Below are positions 25,732 to 34,400 of a DNA stretch of 52,047 nucleotides, piece after piece (the stretch's first letter is position 1; every line of letters begins with the position of its first letter). The stretch comes from an uncultured Alphaproteobacteria bacterium. Lineage in GTDB: Bacteria; Pseudomonadota; Alphaproteobacteria; RF32; CAG-239. The stretch lies in the NCBI GenBank assembly GCA_947588275.1, contig CANPYJ010000008.1, positions 1 to 52,047 of the forward strand. The letters run 5' to 3'. The notes under the pieces were generated by a model, which was not told where the DNA came from, did not search any database, and saw only the letters and a list, made by a program, of their open reading frames with translations. The position numbers and the translations under genes were made by a program.

Positions 25732-26592
25732 ATGAAAATGATAAAACCAGTTGTAAACCTGTCTAAAACAGCCGATTCATACGACATATTCGTCTTGGGA
25801 CTGAACGGTGTGCTGCATGAGGGCGGCGCCCTTTTGCCGGCGGCCGCCGAAGCTTTGCGCAATTTGTCTGAACAAGGCAAAAAGCTTATCTTGTTGAGCA
25901 ACACGGCGCAACGGGTGGCCGCGGTTGTCGACTGGCTGAGCGCCGGCGGCATTCGTCCGGATATTTTCGGCTGCGTCATGACGGCCGGCGAAATTTTGCA
26001 CTACAAACTCAAACATTCGTCAGGCATGTTCAGCGCGCTCGGTTCCATATATTATCATTTGGGCGACAGTTCCGACAAAGGCGTTTTCAGCGGTCTTGAC
26101 TATACTTCGGTGCCTTCGGTCAGCGCTGCACATTTCTTGTATATGAGTTCAGTGGCCGATGTCAACGACACCATAGAAACCTATCGTCCGTATCTGGAAC
26201 AGGCGGCGGCGCTCGGGCTTCCCTTTGTGTGTGCCGGCAACGACACTTCATGTTTCAAAGACGGCAAAATCTGTCTTGCTCCGGGTGCCGTGGCCGAACA
26301 ATATGCGGTTATGGGCGGCCGCATCATGACCTTGGGCAAGCCGGATTCCGCGTTGTTCAAATATTGCCTTGACGGCAATGCGGAAAAAGCCGCCGTGCTG
26401 GTCATTGGCGACAGTGTGCCGACAGACATCAAAGGCGCGACCTTGCTCGGTTGGGATTCAATGCTTGTATCCAAGGGAGTGCACGTCAATTTTTTAGGCG
26501 AAGGCTATATTCCCGATGTGGCCAAAACGCGCGAGCTTTCCAACAGTTTTGACGCTTCGCCTTCATATGTCATTTCAAATCTGAGGTGGTAA
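25732..26592 (+). CDS. HAD-superfamily class IIA hydrolase relative lacking the nucleophile Asp
   Basis: A 286-residue protein of the TIGR01459-like HAD-IIA group. The motif I region reads 'YDIFVLGLNGVLHEGG', whereas relatives have D-x-W/D-G-V-L-H: the nucleophile Asp is Gly23 (codon GGA at 25798). Motif II is 'LLSNTAQR' and motif IV is 'VIGDSVPTDIKGA' near residue 224, both kept. Without the nucleophile, phosphatase activity is unlikely, and a binding or regulatory role is possible. AGGATTTG lies before the ATG. It abuts the following 180-residue protein gene. Confidence 0.82.
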   Translation: MKMIKPVVNLSKTADSYDIFVLGLNGVLHEGGALLPAAAEALRNLSEQGKKLILLSNTAQRVAAVVDWLSAGGIRPDIFGCVMTAGEILHYKLKHSSGMFSALGSIYYHLGDSSDKGVFSGLDYTSVPSVSAAHFLYMSSVADVNDTIETYRPYLEQAAALGLPFVCAGNDTSCFKDGKICLAPGAVAEQYAVMGGRIMTLGKPDSALFKYCLDGNAEKAAVLVIGDSVPTDIKGATLLGWDSMLVSKGVHVNFLGEGYIPDVAKTRELSNSFDASPSYVISNLRW

Positions 26593-26593
26593 A

Positions 26594-27136
26594 ATGCGCT
26601 TGAAAAAGAAGATTGTAATTTTGGCGGCGGCATTCTGCGTGGTTTGGGCGGCGTTCAGTTTTCCGCTGCGTTTTGAAGATAAGGTTGCCGAGCCTGACGA
26701 GACAGTGACGGCTCCCGAAAATCTGCAGCCGTTTACGGCCGCCGAGTTGGATCTTTTTTTGCCGGTATGGAGCAAGTTTTTGCATACCGATTTAAACGCA
26801 CGGGTCAAGCAGATTTCGCTGGCTTCGCCGGATTCCAAGACTCAAAATATGCCCGCCGAAGTACAGGCATGGCTGAGCGAAAACGGCTGGGACGCGCGTC
26901 GGTTTTTCCGAATAGAGCGGCGGCTGCCGGAGTTGATGCGGGCGGTGGAACTGGAACGGCGGATTGAGGGTTATGAACAGTTGGCGGGAAACGTCAGCGG
27001 TATGGAAGCCATGATTGAAGACAGCCGTCGCAGCCTGAAAATGCTGCATGGCCGGCTCAACCAGCAGGAGCTGGCGATTGTGCGGACACGCTATGACGCC
27101 GTCAAAGACGTGATGGACAAATCGGCCGCATCATGA
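26594..27136 (+). CDS. Secreted or membrane-anchored helical protein, unknown
   Basis: A 180-residue protein with an N-terminal hydrophobic helix (~residues 6-22, 'IVILAAAFCVVWAAFSF') that could be a signal anchor or signal peptide. The rest is soluble and helical; the C-terminal 80 residues could form a coiled coil. No family is recognised. The ATG is 1 base after the HAD gene stop and GAGG precedes it, so they are coupled. It is convergent with the ABC-F gene, with 2 bases between stop codons. Confidence 0.72.
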   Translation: MRLKKKIVILAAAFCVVWAAFSFPLRFEDKVAEPDETVTAPENLQPFTAAELDLFLPVWSKFLHTDLNARVKQISLASPDSKTQNMPAEVQAWLSENGWDARRFFRIERRLPELMRAVELERRIEGYEQLAGNVSGMEAMIEDSRRSLKMLHGRLNQQELAIVRTRYDAVKDVMDKSAAS

Positions 27137-27138
27137 GT

Positions 27139-28944
27139 TTAGGCCAGACTTTCGGCCAAAAGCTGCAATTCCAGCCATTGATTTTCTTTTTGTTCTTTGT
27201 CTTCCTGCAAGCGTGGCAGCAGACAGCTGAGTTCGTCAAATTTTTCGGGTTGTTCGGTATAAAGCGCGGGATTGGATAGTTCGGTGCTGATGTCCGCGAT
27301 TTGTCGCTCGATTTCGGCAATTTCGGCCGGCAAAACGCTCAATAAGCGTTGTTGGTTATAACTCAGCTTTTTGCGCACGACGGCCGTGGAAAGGACAGCG
27401 GGTTTGGTCACGGCGGCCGCTTCTTTGACCGTCGTTTTGGCAGGTTTGCGGTCTGAAAGTTTTGCCAAAAGGTCGCTGTAGCTTCCGGCATTTTCGCAAA
27501 TCGTGCCGTCGCCCTGCAGATAGATGACCGAGCTGACCACCCGATCCAAAAAGTCGCGGTCATGACTCACGATAAGGATTGTGCCGCCATAGTCGCTCAA
27601 CACTTCCTGCAAAAGATCAAGAGTGTCCATATCAAGGTCGTTGGTCGGTTCGTCCAGCACCAGAAAGTTTGAGGGTTGCGCCAAGGCTTTGGCCAGCATC
27701 AGACGGTTTTTCTCACCGCCGGAAAGCGCCGCAACCGGACAATGCGCCTGCGAGGGCTTAAACAAAAAATCTTTGAGATAGGCCACCACGTGCCGAAAAT
27801 GCCCCTGCACCATAATATGATCGCCTTTGTCGCACAGGGTTTGCCATAATGTCTTTTTGGGGTCGAGAGACAGGCGGTTTTGATCAAAATAGGCCTCTTC
27901 CAGATTTTTTCCGATTCGCACAAAGCCGCTGTCGGGTTCAAGGCGTTTGGTCAGAAGTTTGACCAGCGTGGTTTTGCCGGCGCCGTTAGGTCCCACGATA
28001 CCGATTTTGTTGCCTTTGATAATACGGGTAGAAAAATCTTTAATAATCTGTCGTTCGCCGAAACTCTTGAAAATGTGTTTGGCCTCAATAACCAGCTTGG
28101 AGCGAAAGTCGGTTTCCTCAATATTGAGATTGATATTGCCGATTTGGCGGATTTGTTCGCGCCTTTCGCGCCGCAGCTGCTGCAGGTGGTGCAAACGTCC
28201 CATATTGCGGCGCCGCCGGGCGGTCACGCCCTTGTGCAGCCATTCGGTTTCTTCAGAAATTTTGCGATTAAGCCGGCGTTGTTCCAAAAGCTCCTGATTA
28301 AAAATCTGTTCCTGCCATTCTTCAAAATATTTAAAGCCTTTGTTGTTGCGGTGCATTGTTCCGCGGTCGAGCCAAAACGTGATTTGTGAGGTATTGGACA
28401 AAAACATCCGGTCATGCGAGATGAGAATGACCGCACCTTTAAAATCGCGGATAATGTTTTCCAGCGTTTCAATGGCGGCAATGTCCAGATGGTTGGTCGG
28501 TTCGTCCAAGAGCAGAATGTCGGGTTCGTTAACCAGCGCCTTGGCAAGGGCCGCTTTGCGCAGCTCGCCGCCGGAGGCCTTGGCGGTTTGAACAGAATCG
28601 TTGATATGGAGCAAATCGGTCAGAATGTCAATTTTATATTCCATATCCGGTGTTGCGTCGGGCAGGCCGGAGCGAATGACATCGCGCAGGGTTGCCAATC
28701 CGTTTGCGTCGGGTTCCTGCGGCATATAGGCGATTTTGATTCCGGGCTGCACAAAAATTTCGCCGGCATCGGGTTCCAAAAGTCCGGCAATTACCTTGAG
28801 CAGGGTAGATTTTCCCGAGCCGTTACGGCCGACCAGCGAAATTTTGTCGCCGCGGCTGACGGTCAGATCGACGTTTGTAAACAAACGGTTGTCGCCGAAC
28901 GCAAGGGCGACTTCTTTGAGAGTATAAATCGGCGGCTCTTGCAT
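27139..28944 (-). CDS. uup: ABC-F family ATPase, Uup-like
   Basis: A 601-residue soluble protein with two ATPase domains and no membrane helices. First domain: 'VGRNGSGKST', 'SGGELRKAALAKAL', 'LLLDEPTNHLD'. Second: 'VGPNGAGKTT', 'LSGGEKNRLMLAKAL', 'LVLDEPTNDLD'. The C-terminal ~70 residues form a coiled coil, which is the Uup hallmark. ABC-F proteins act on the ribosome; Uup also affects transposon excision and replication intermediates. Start set at 28944, which aligns with homologues; the longer frame to 29088 lies in the upstream TerB-like gene. It follows that gene by 4 bases. Confidence 0.92.
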   Translation of the reverse strand: MQEPPIYTLKEVALAFGDNRLFTNVDLTVSRGDKISLVGRNGSGKSTLLKVIAGLLEPDAGEIFVQPGIKIAYMPQEPDANGLATLRDVIRSGLPDATPDMEYKIDILTDLLHINDSVQTAKASGGELRKAALAKALVNEPDILLLDEPTNHLDIAAIETLENIIRDFKGAVILISHDRMFLSNTSQITFWLDRGTMHRNNKGFKYFEEWQEQIFNQELLEQRRLNRKISEETEWLHKGVTARRRRNMGRLHHLQQLRRERREQIRQIGNINLNIEETDFRSKLVIEAKHIFKSFGERQIIKDFSTRIIKGNKIGIVGPNGAGKTTLVKLLTKRLEPDSGFVRIGKNLEEAYFDQNRLSLDPKKTLWQTLCDKGDHIMVQGHFRHVVAYLKDFLFKPSQAHCPVAALSGGEKNRLMLAKALAQPSNFLVLDEPTNDLDMDTLDLLQEVLSDYGGTILIVSHDRDFLDRVVSSVIYLQGDGTICENAGSYSDLLAKLSDRKPAKTTVKEAAAVTKPAVLSTAVVRKKLSYNQQRLLSVLPAEIAEIERQIADISTELSNPALYTEQPEKFDELSCLLPRLQEDKEQKENQWLELQLLAESLA

Positions 28945-28948
28945 AGGG

Positions 28949-29374
28949 CTATACGTCGTCCTCCACCAGCCGCTCGCCTTCAATCTGCCATTCGATCCCT
29001 TGTGCCGCCCACAGGAAAAAGTCGTTGATTTTGCCCTCTCTGATACCGAGAGCGGCGCCGATTTTATATAAATTGCACATTTCGGCATCGCTGATTTCGT
29101 GGTCGGTAACGGCCAGCATAATCATTTCGCGCACGATATAGCGGCGCAGCGTGCGATCCTGAATTTTGATGAGCTCGTTGGAGATTGTTTCGGGCCGCTT
29201 AATTTGGGGCAGGGTATTCAAAACCGTCACCGGCAGGCCGACGGCTTCAGCTTGTTCGCGCAGGAGCTGCGGCGGCCGTTTAGACGCAAAACTGTTGCTC
29301 ATGACATAGCTCAACGCCTTGAGATAGATAATTTTTTGTTCGTTGGTCAGATTTTTTTTGTATGTGCCGTTCAT
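28949..29374 (-). CDS. TerB-like protein
   Basis: A 141-residue helical cytoplasmic protein. 'LTNEQKIIYLKALSYVMSNS' and 'MIMLAVTDHEISDAEM' followed by 'GIREGKI' match the TerB-like helical bundle with its acidic metal-site residues. TerB relatives appear in tellurite-resistance and stress modules; the role here is unknown. It is the first gene of a two-gene minus-strand operon with the ABC-F gene and is divergent from flbT. Confidence 0.75.
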   Translation of the reverse strand: MNGTYKKNLTNEQKIIYLKALSYVMSNSFASKRPPQLLREQAEAVGLPVTVLNTLPQIKRPETISNELIKIQDRTLRRYIVREMIMLAVTDHEISDAEMCNLYKIGAALGIREGKINDFFLWAAQGIEWQIEGERLVEDDV

Positions 29375-29430
29375 CCGAGATTAGCCCCTGTGAGTTTATC
29401 AAAATCAGTTATATATAAAAAAATAAAGAT

Positions 29431-29458
29431 TTGCAAAATAAAAAAATGCCTATATGAT
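29431..29458 (+). promoter_or_regulatory. Candidate sigma-70 promoter for flbT
   Basis: TTGCAA (29431-29436), a 16-base spacer and TATGAT (29453-29458), 35 bases before the flbT ATG. The longer flbT frame would begin inside this -10, which supports the shorter start. Confidence 0.5.
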
Positions 29459-29492
29459 AAACACGGTAATAATTTTGGCAGGGAGAAGAGCA

Positions 29493-29888
29493 ATGCCTTT
29501 GAAAATTGAGCTTAAACCGCATGAGAGCATCATAATCGGTGAGTCGCTGATAACCAATGACGGCGAGCGCACGCGTTTTTACATTGAAGGCAATGTTCCG
29601 ATTCTGCGCGAGAAGTTTATTTTGCGCGAGAGAGAAGCCAACACGCCGAGCCGGCGGGTGTATTTTGTGGTGCAGCAGATGTATTTGTCGCGCGGCGACA
29701 TTAATTTGCAGAAACTTTATCTGACCTATGTGCGGGATTTGCAAAACGCGGCGCCGAGTCTGATTCCGTACATCACACCGATTAACGAAGCCGTACTCAA
29801 GTCAGACTACTACGGCGCGATTAAAGCGGCGGCCAAATTGCTGGAAAAAGAAGACGAGGCGTTTGGCGCCATGTTTCAAAACGCTTAG
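29493..29888 (+). CDS. flbT: Flagellar biosynthesis repressor FlbT
   Basis: A 131-residue protein. 'MPLKIELKPHESIIIG', 'VPILREKFILREREANTPSR' and 'RVYFVVQQMYL' are the FlbT pattern. FlbT binds the 5' leader of flagellin mRNA and, with FlaF, tunes flagellin synthesis in Alphaproteobacteria. The start at 29493 has GGGAGAAG upstream. The usual neighbours, flagellin genes and flaF, are missing: upstream is a divergent terB-like gene and downstream a peptidase-like gene. The main flagellar operon lies 11 kb away on the same strand. Confidence 0.93.
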   Translation: MPLKIELKPHESIIIGESLITNDGERTRFYIEGNVPILREKFILREREANTPSRRVYFVVQQMYLSRGDINLQKLYLTYVRDLQNAAPSLIPYITPINEAVLKSDYYGAIKAAAKLLEKEDEAFGAMFQNA

Positions 29889-29918
29889 ATTGGCTGCCGT
29901 TCAACTCCTCGATTTATG

Positions 29919-29947
29919 GGCACTCTTCCGGTCGGCAGGTGCCTTTT
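29919..29947 (+). terminator. Possible terminator after flbT
   Basis: GGCAC / GTGCC stem with a long, partly paired interior, followed by TTTTAT. It is weak. Confidence 0.4.
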
Positions 29948-29969
29948 ATAAACTTATGGACAAAATGTG

Positions 29970-29998
29970 TTGAATTTTCTGTCCGATAGTGATATAAT
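29970..29998 (+). promoter_or_regulatory. Strong sigma-70 promoter for the CHAP-like peptidase gene
   Basis: TTGAAT (29970-29975), a 17-base spacer and a perfect TATAAT (29993-29998). The start codon at 30039 lies about 40 bases downstream behind GAGGTG. This makes the longer frame from 29967 unlikely. Confidence 0.75.
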
Positions 29999-30038
29999 TA
30001 TTGTAAGAACAGAAGGAAAAGTTTTTTCGAGGTGTGAA

Positions 30039-31205
30039 ATGACTTGGCGGGAGAAACTCAAAAAGAAGGTTAAAGAAAGTTATAACTGGATTGCCAAAAA
30101 GGCGGTTATGACCACCACGTTTTTGAGTATGTTCGTCGGCGTCGGTTCGTCGCGACCGGCCACGGCCAGCCCGACGTCAGACAAAATGCCCACGCCGACT
30201 GAAACGGTGGCTCACACTTTGGACAGCAAATGGCAATCGACCTTAAGGTTTGGTTCCGATGAGTACAGACCGTTGGCAACGGTCGATATGGACAAGCTGA
30301 AAGATTCGTTGTCGCAGATGAATATCGGCCAGCTTATAGAGAAAGGGATTCTGACATCTGACGATTTGCAGGACTATCAGTTTAAACCTGCGGATTTTGA
30401 AACGATGGAGCTTGGCGCCACCGCCCAAAAATACGCCAAAAGATTTGCCCACGTCAACGGCGACTGCGGGGGCAAATGTCTGCATGGCGTCAGAACAAAA
30501 ACCTTTTGGTTTGCTTCGTCTGACAATACGGCGGCCAAAGCGGAGATTGACGGGCAGGCAGGATTTGTGGCGATTGGCCAATATAACCTTGACGGCAGCG
30601 GCAATATCAGCCGTGAAGCCGCCGAAAACTTCAGCGGCGGCCTGCGTCAGATTGCCGGCGGCAAAGGGCGCGGCAGCCAGCCGGCCGGTCACATCGGTTG
30701 GCAAGACAAACACAGCGATGTGAGCGACGGCCGCATGGACAAACTTTGGGGCTTAAATAAAATGGGCAGCCGCTATGGCGATACGGCTGCGTTTTATACG
30801 ACCGATGACAGCCGTTTTACCACCGAGGAATTTGGGAAATTTATTGTGCAAAAGGCACTTGACAAGTGCGAAAACGATGCGTCTAAGTTATTTGCCATGG
30901 TTGGAATTTCCAAGGAAGAGATTAAAGATTTCTCCAAACCGATGGGTGCCTTTTTTACCGATTACATAGCTAATGACAAAAATTCGAACAGCAATGTGAA
31001 CGGGACAACAATAAGTTCTTTTGCGCCAAGTATGGATTTGGCTTCAAACAGCAACACTTATGATACACGGGCGCATTTGGACAAAGCCAGACAGATGCTG
31101 GAGCGCAACAAACCGGTGGTTGCCCAAAAAATCGAACCGCCTTTGGATCGCACTGCGGATTCGCGCGTCAACAACAATATACGCTCGTCGGTTCAACGTG
31201 GCTGA
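30039..31205 (+). CDS. Secreted CHAP/NlpC-like cysteine peptidase or amidase candidate
   Basis: A 388-residue protein. A Lys-rich n-region, a hydrophobic stretch (~residues 21-38) and 'PATAS' form a probable signal peptide. The segment ~125-255 has the order of a CHAP/NlpC papain-like fold: 'GDCGGKCLHGVRTKTF' with candidate nucleophile Cys147, then 'AGHIGWQDKHSDVSDGRMDKLW' (shortened here to the AGHIGW and KHSDVSDGRMDKLW parts) with candidate His218, and later 'RYGDTAAFYTTD'. Such enzymes cut peptidoglycan stem peptides or amide bonds. The last ~100 residues are low complexity. Own promoter and terminator isolate it from the next gene, but it sits beside the secretion-like genes, which suggests a wall-opening role similar to VirB1. 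Confidence 0.65.
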   Translation: MTWREKLKKKVKESYNWIAKKAVMTTTFLSMFVGVGSSRPATASPTSDKMPTPTETVAHTLDSKWQSTLRFGSDEYRPLATVDMDKLKDSLSQMNIGQLIEKGILTSDDLQDYQFKPADFETMELGATAQKYAKRFAHVNGDCGGKCLHGVRTKTFWFASSDNTAAKAEIDGQAGFVAIGQYNLDGSGNISREAAENFSGGLRQIAGGKGRGSQPAGHIGWQDKHSDVSDGRMDKLWGLNKMGSRYGDTAAFYTTDDSRFTTEEFGKFIVQKALDKCENDASKLFAMVGISKEEIKDFSKPMGAFFTDYIANDKNSNSNVNGTTISSFAPSMDLASNSNTYDTRAHLDKARQMLERNKPVVAQKIEPPLDRTADSRVNNNIRSSVQRG

Positions 31206-31221
31206 TTTTATGATGGCAAAG

Positions 31222-31246
31222 GGGAGCGGCATCGCTCCCTTTTTTT
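31222..31246 (+). terminator. Rho-independent terminator
   Basis: Stem GGGAGCG / CGCTCCC with a GCAT loop and seven T bases. It separates the peptidase gene from the large membrane-protein operon. Confidence 0.95.
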
Positions 31247-31251
31247 GCCTT

Positions 31252-31453
31252 TAGACGCCAAGCCTGACTTCTCTTCTGCCTAAGGAGTAAGAAAAAATTA
31301 TGGCTTTTGCAGAAAAATAGATTCCAAAACAAGGAAAAGAAAAAAATCAAAAAAGTGTAACACTTTTTAAGTAAATAGTATGGTAAAGTAAAATAAGGAG
31401 GCGGCTTATCATAGGGATAAGTGTGCGCAAAACCAGACTGACAGGCGGAACCG
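31252..31453 (+). promoter_or_regulatory. Structured leader region before the DotA/VirB6-like gene
   Basis: This 200-base AT-rich gap holds an 8-bp inverted repeat (AAAAAGTG-TAA-CACTTTTT, 31350-31368), a possible -10 TAAAAT (31389-31394), a strong Shine-Dalgarno-like GGAGGCGG (31397-31404) that has no start codon at the right distance, and straight after it a hairpin CTTATC-ATAGG-GATAAG (31405-31421). The true start at 31454 has only AGGCGGA upstream. The layout could be a post-transcriptional control element; nothing identifies it. Confidence 0.4.
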
Positions 31454-34400
31454 ATGGAACGTGAGACGATAACCGAAAGCCTGAAATCAGCGTTGCAACA
31501 TACGCTGTCGAATCTGTCTGCGTTCAAAACCGCCGTTTTCTTCTCGGCCGCGATGTTATTTTTGACATCTTCTGTTTCTCAAGCCGCCGATTTGCCGCAG
31601 TGTCCTGAGGCAAGCATTCAAAAACCGACGCCTGTGTCTCAACGCTGCCAATGCGGTAAAGATGAGCTCACGACATACCTTAGGGGTGATGATTGGAAAC
31701 ACGCCGGAGGCGTTTGTGAAGTTGGTCAATATTGCATACTTAAGCTCTCCCCTGCCACCGACCAAAGTCAATATTCCCACACGAATTATTCATGCAGCAA
31801 CGACAAACCCATGACGAATTTGGCCAAAAAAGACGCCGTTGCTAAATATGCCAAAGAGCAGGGTTGGGAAAAACAGGAAATTGATCCCGAAATCGAGTCT
31901 CTGCTTGAAGATATCAAAAATCGTACAGACTATGCTTCTGTAAATTGGTTTAAAGACCGGTTCGGGAAGGAACACAAACCCTCCGGTAAACAGGAAGCCA
32001 AAAACCTCAAAAGCACCTTCGAAAAAATGTCGGATTGGTCTGATCCGGAAAACCTGACCCAAGCCTCAAGCAGGTCAGATGACAAAGCCAAAGATGTGCG
32101 GAAGTGGACCGATGACCTTTTGCAAAAGGGCGCGATAAACGAAGCCGAACGCGACAAACTGGTGCAATACGCAGATAAGATGTTGTCCGAAAATCTGAAC
32201 AATCTTGAAGAATCATTAAATGAAATAGAACGCAAAGACGAAGCCAGAAAGACAAACGAAGTTCAGTTAGATGTTGCGGCCAATTTGTATGGCTCGGAGT
32301 GTCCGACAAGCGACATTGTGCGCGCCAAATATCAGGCCGGTTGTTGGTCGTGTCTGGTGGTTGAAAAACTGACTTCGTCGTTTTTGCGCGCGGCTTCAGG
32401 CGCATACGGTCTGGCGCAAAAGGCCGGATTAGTTGTACTGGGATTGGGCTCGGTTCTCTGGCTTTTGTTGTGGGGATTGCGCAATGTTTCGTCTTTGGCG
32501 CAGCTGGAACCGGGCAACATCTTGAACGAACTTATAAAATTCGGTTTCAAGGTGGCGCTGGCCTATATCGGAATTGCTTTGGGCATGAAAGTCGTCGGCA
32601 CCTATTTCATCAATCCGATGATGGGTATGGGTGCCAAAATCGCCGAGGTCTTCTGGGAACCTGAAAAGATCGCCCCGTATACGGAAGAATACATTTGGGA
32701 AGACGAGGTTGTCACCGCTGCGCAAGAAGCGGCAATGACGGCACAGATTGCGGAAAACAATAAAAAATTGTTAGAAAACAACAAAACCGGCGGCTCCGGT
32801 CAAGCGGCGGTTGTCGTCCCCGGCAGCGGCTCCGGCAAAGCCGAGCTATTGGTGCAACCGCAGCCTTACGCCTATGATTCAACCGAAGAATTGGTGCAAG
32901 ACATTCAAAAGGCGCTGATTACGGTTTTGCGAAAACAATTGGGCGAAATTAAAAACAGCTGCGGAGGAAGCTGCGGTTCATGTCGATACGCAAGTTGTAA
33001 AAATGCCGGACACCAAAGCTATGTGAGCAGTATTCACAAAGCGGCAAAATCCGGGTTTGGCGGCAACACGGCATATTGTCAGGCCGCCATCGTTGCCGGC
33101 ATGAACAAGCTGACGGAAATGATTGGCGGCGATGCAACCACGGTTTTGAGCGGTGTCGGGGCCAATTGCGCGGCCGGTCTGAATTTGGGCGTCAAAAAGA
33201 ATGCCTTTACCGTATCATCGATTGACGGCGGCAACGTAACGTTGTGTCGCAACGGAAAACTGGTTCCCCAAACCCTCAATGTCGGCGATACGATTTATTA
33301 TCATAAAGTCACTACCAGCGAGGGTTCAAGCCAAAAAATGGGCGCGACCTCCGGTTACCACGCCGTAACCTATGCAGGCGGCGGCCAAGCCATTAGTTTT
33401 AACGGTGACTCTGAAGGCAGCGTGTGCAACAGTTATTACTACAATGTTGAAGGTCGTGTATTGTGCGTCAGCTGCCTGATTCGCGATAAACTCAAAAAGA
33501 ATCCGGCTTTGGCCAAAGGAATCAATCAGAGCGGCTTGAAAAGCCTTGCCCAAGGTTATGGTAACTTTACCTTGCGCAATTACAACGGCAGCGTGTACAG
33601 CAATAGCAATATCAGTGGTGATTTTGGTACCGGCGGCAACAGTTCGGTGCCAATGGTCACTATCGAAAAAATCGCTTATTCCGGTCCCACCGACATCATG
33701 TCCAAAGAAGTCATGAACTCTATTTTGGGTGCCACTGCGGCCATCGGCGACATTACTTCTGAGAATATGGTTTTGGGCGATGTGATTATGTGTTATGCCG
33801 GGCTTGCAAACGGCGGCGCATGGGCTAACTTCGGCGGAATAGTCATCACCAACTTTTGGATGTGGATGAAAGGTGCCTTTATTTGGGTTACCGGTATGCT
33901 TCTCACCCTCTCGTTTTGTTACTATCTGCTCGATTTGTCGTTCAAAATCGGTATTGCGGTGGTTGCCCTGCCGATTTGCATGGGGCTGTGGCCGTTTGAG
34001 CTGACCAAAGACAAACTGTCCGTTTGCATCAGCATGATTGCCCGCGGCGCCGCGCTCTTTGCCTTCTTGGCCATGACCACGACTTATACGGTGATGCTGA
34101 CCGACGCGGTCTTCAGCTATGAAGACATTGAAAGCGAAACCGGCGAAGTCGTGAAGCAAAGTCCTGATGCTCCGAGCGGATTGGCCAGATTGTACGAGGC
34201 AGCGGACAGTGCTGCATCCGGTGTCAAAAATGAAGATGACATTGAGTATATCAACCAAAAAATGGAATTTTTCAGCGTAACGTTCATTTTGCTGCTGTTC
34301 GCGTTCCTCTATTCGTACAAACTGGTTGAAAACACCAGCAGTCAGATTGTAGACAAGTTTTTCAGCGACAAAGCGCTTGGCGGTCAGTCGCCGATGCACA

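Noticed and set aside
29967..30038. Longer N terminus of the CHAP-like peptidase from 29967
   Set aside because: The extra codons overlap the TTGAAT/TATAAT promoter, and the start at 30039 has a Shine-Dalgarno and gives a sensible signal peptide.
31300..31320. Six-codon leader peptide behind AAGGAG
   Set aside because: Spacing of about 12 bases is poor and the peptide has no regulatory codon run; likely chance.
33326..34399. 357-codon minus-strand open frame inside the DotA-like gene
   Set aside because: Composition is that of a shadow frame (His- and Asn-rich), no ribosome-binding site, and the plus-strand gene shows signal peptide and membrane helices.
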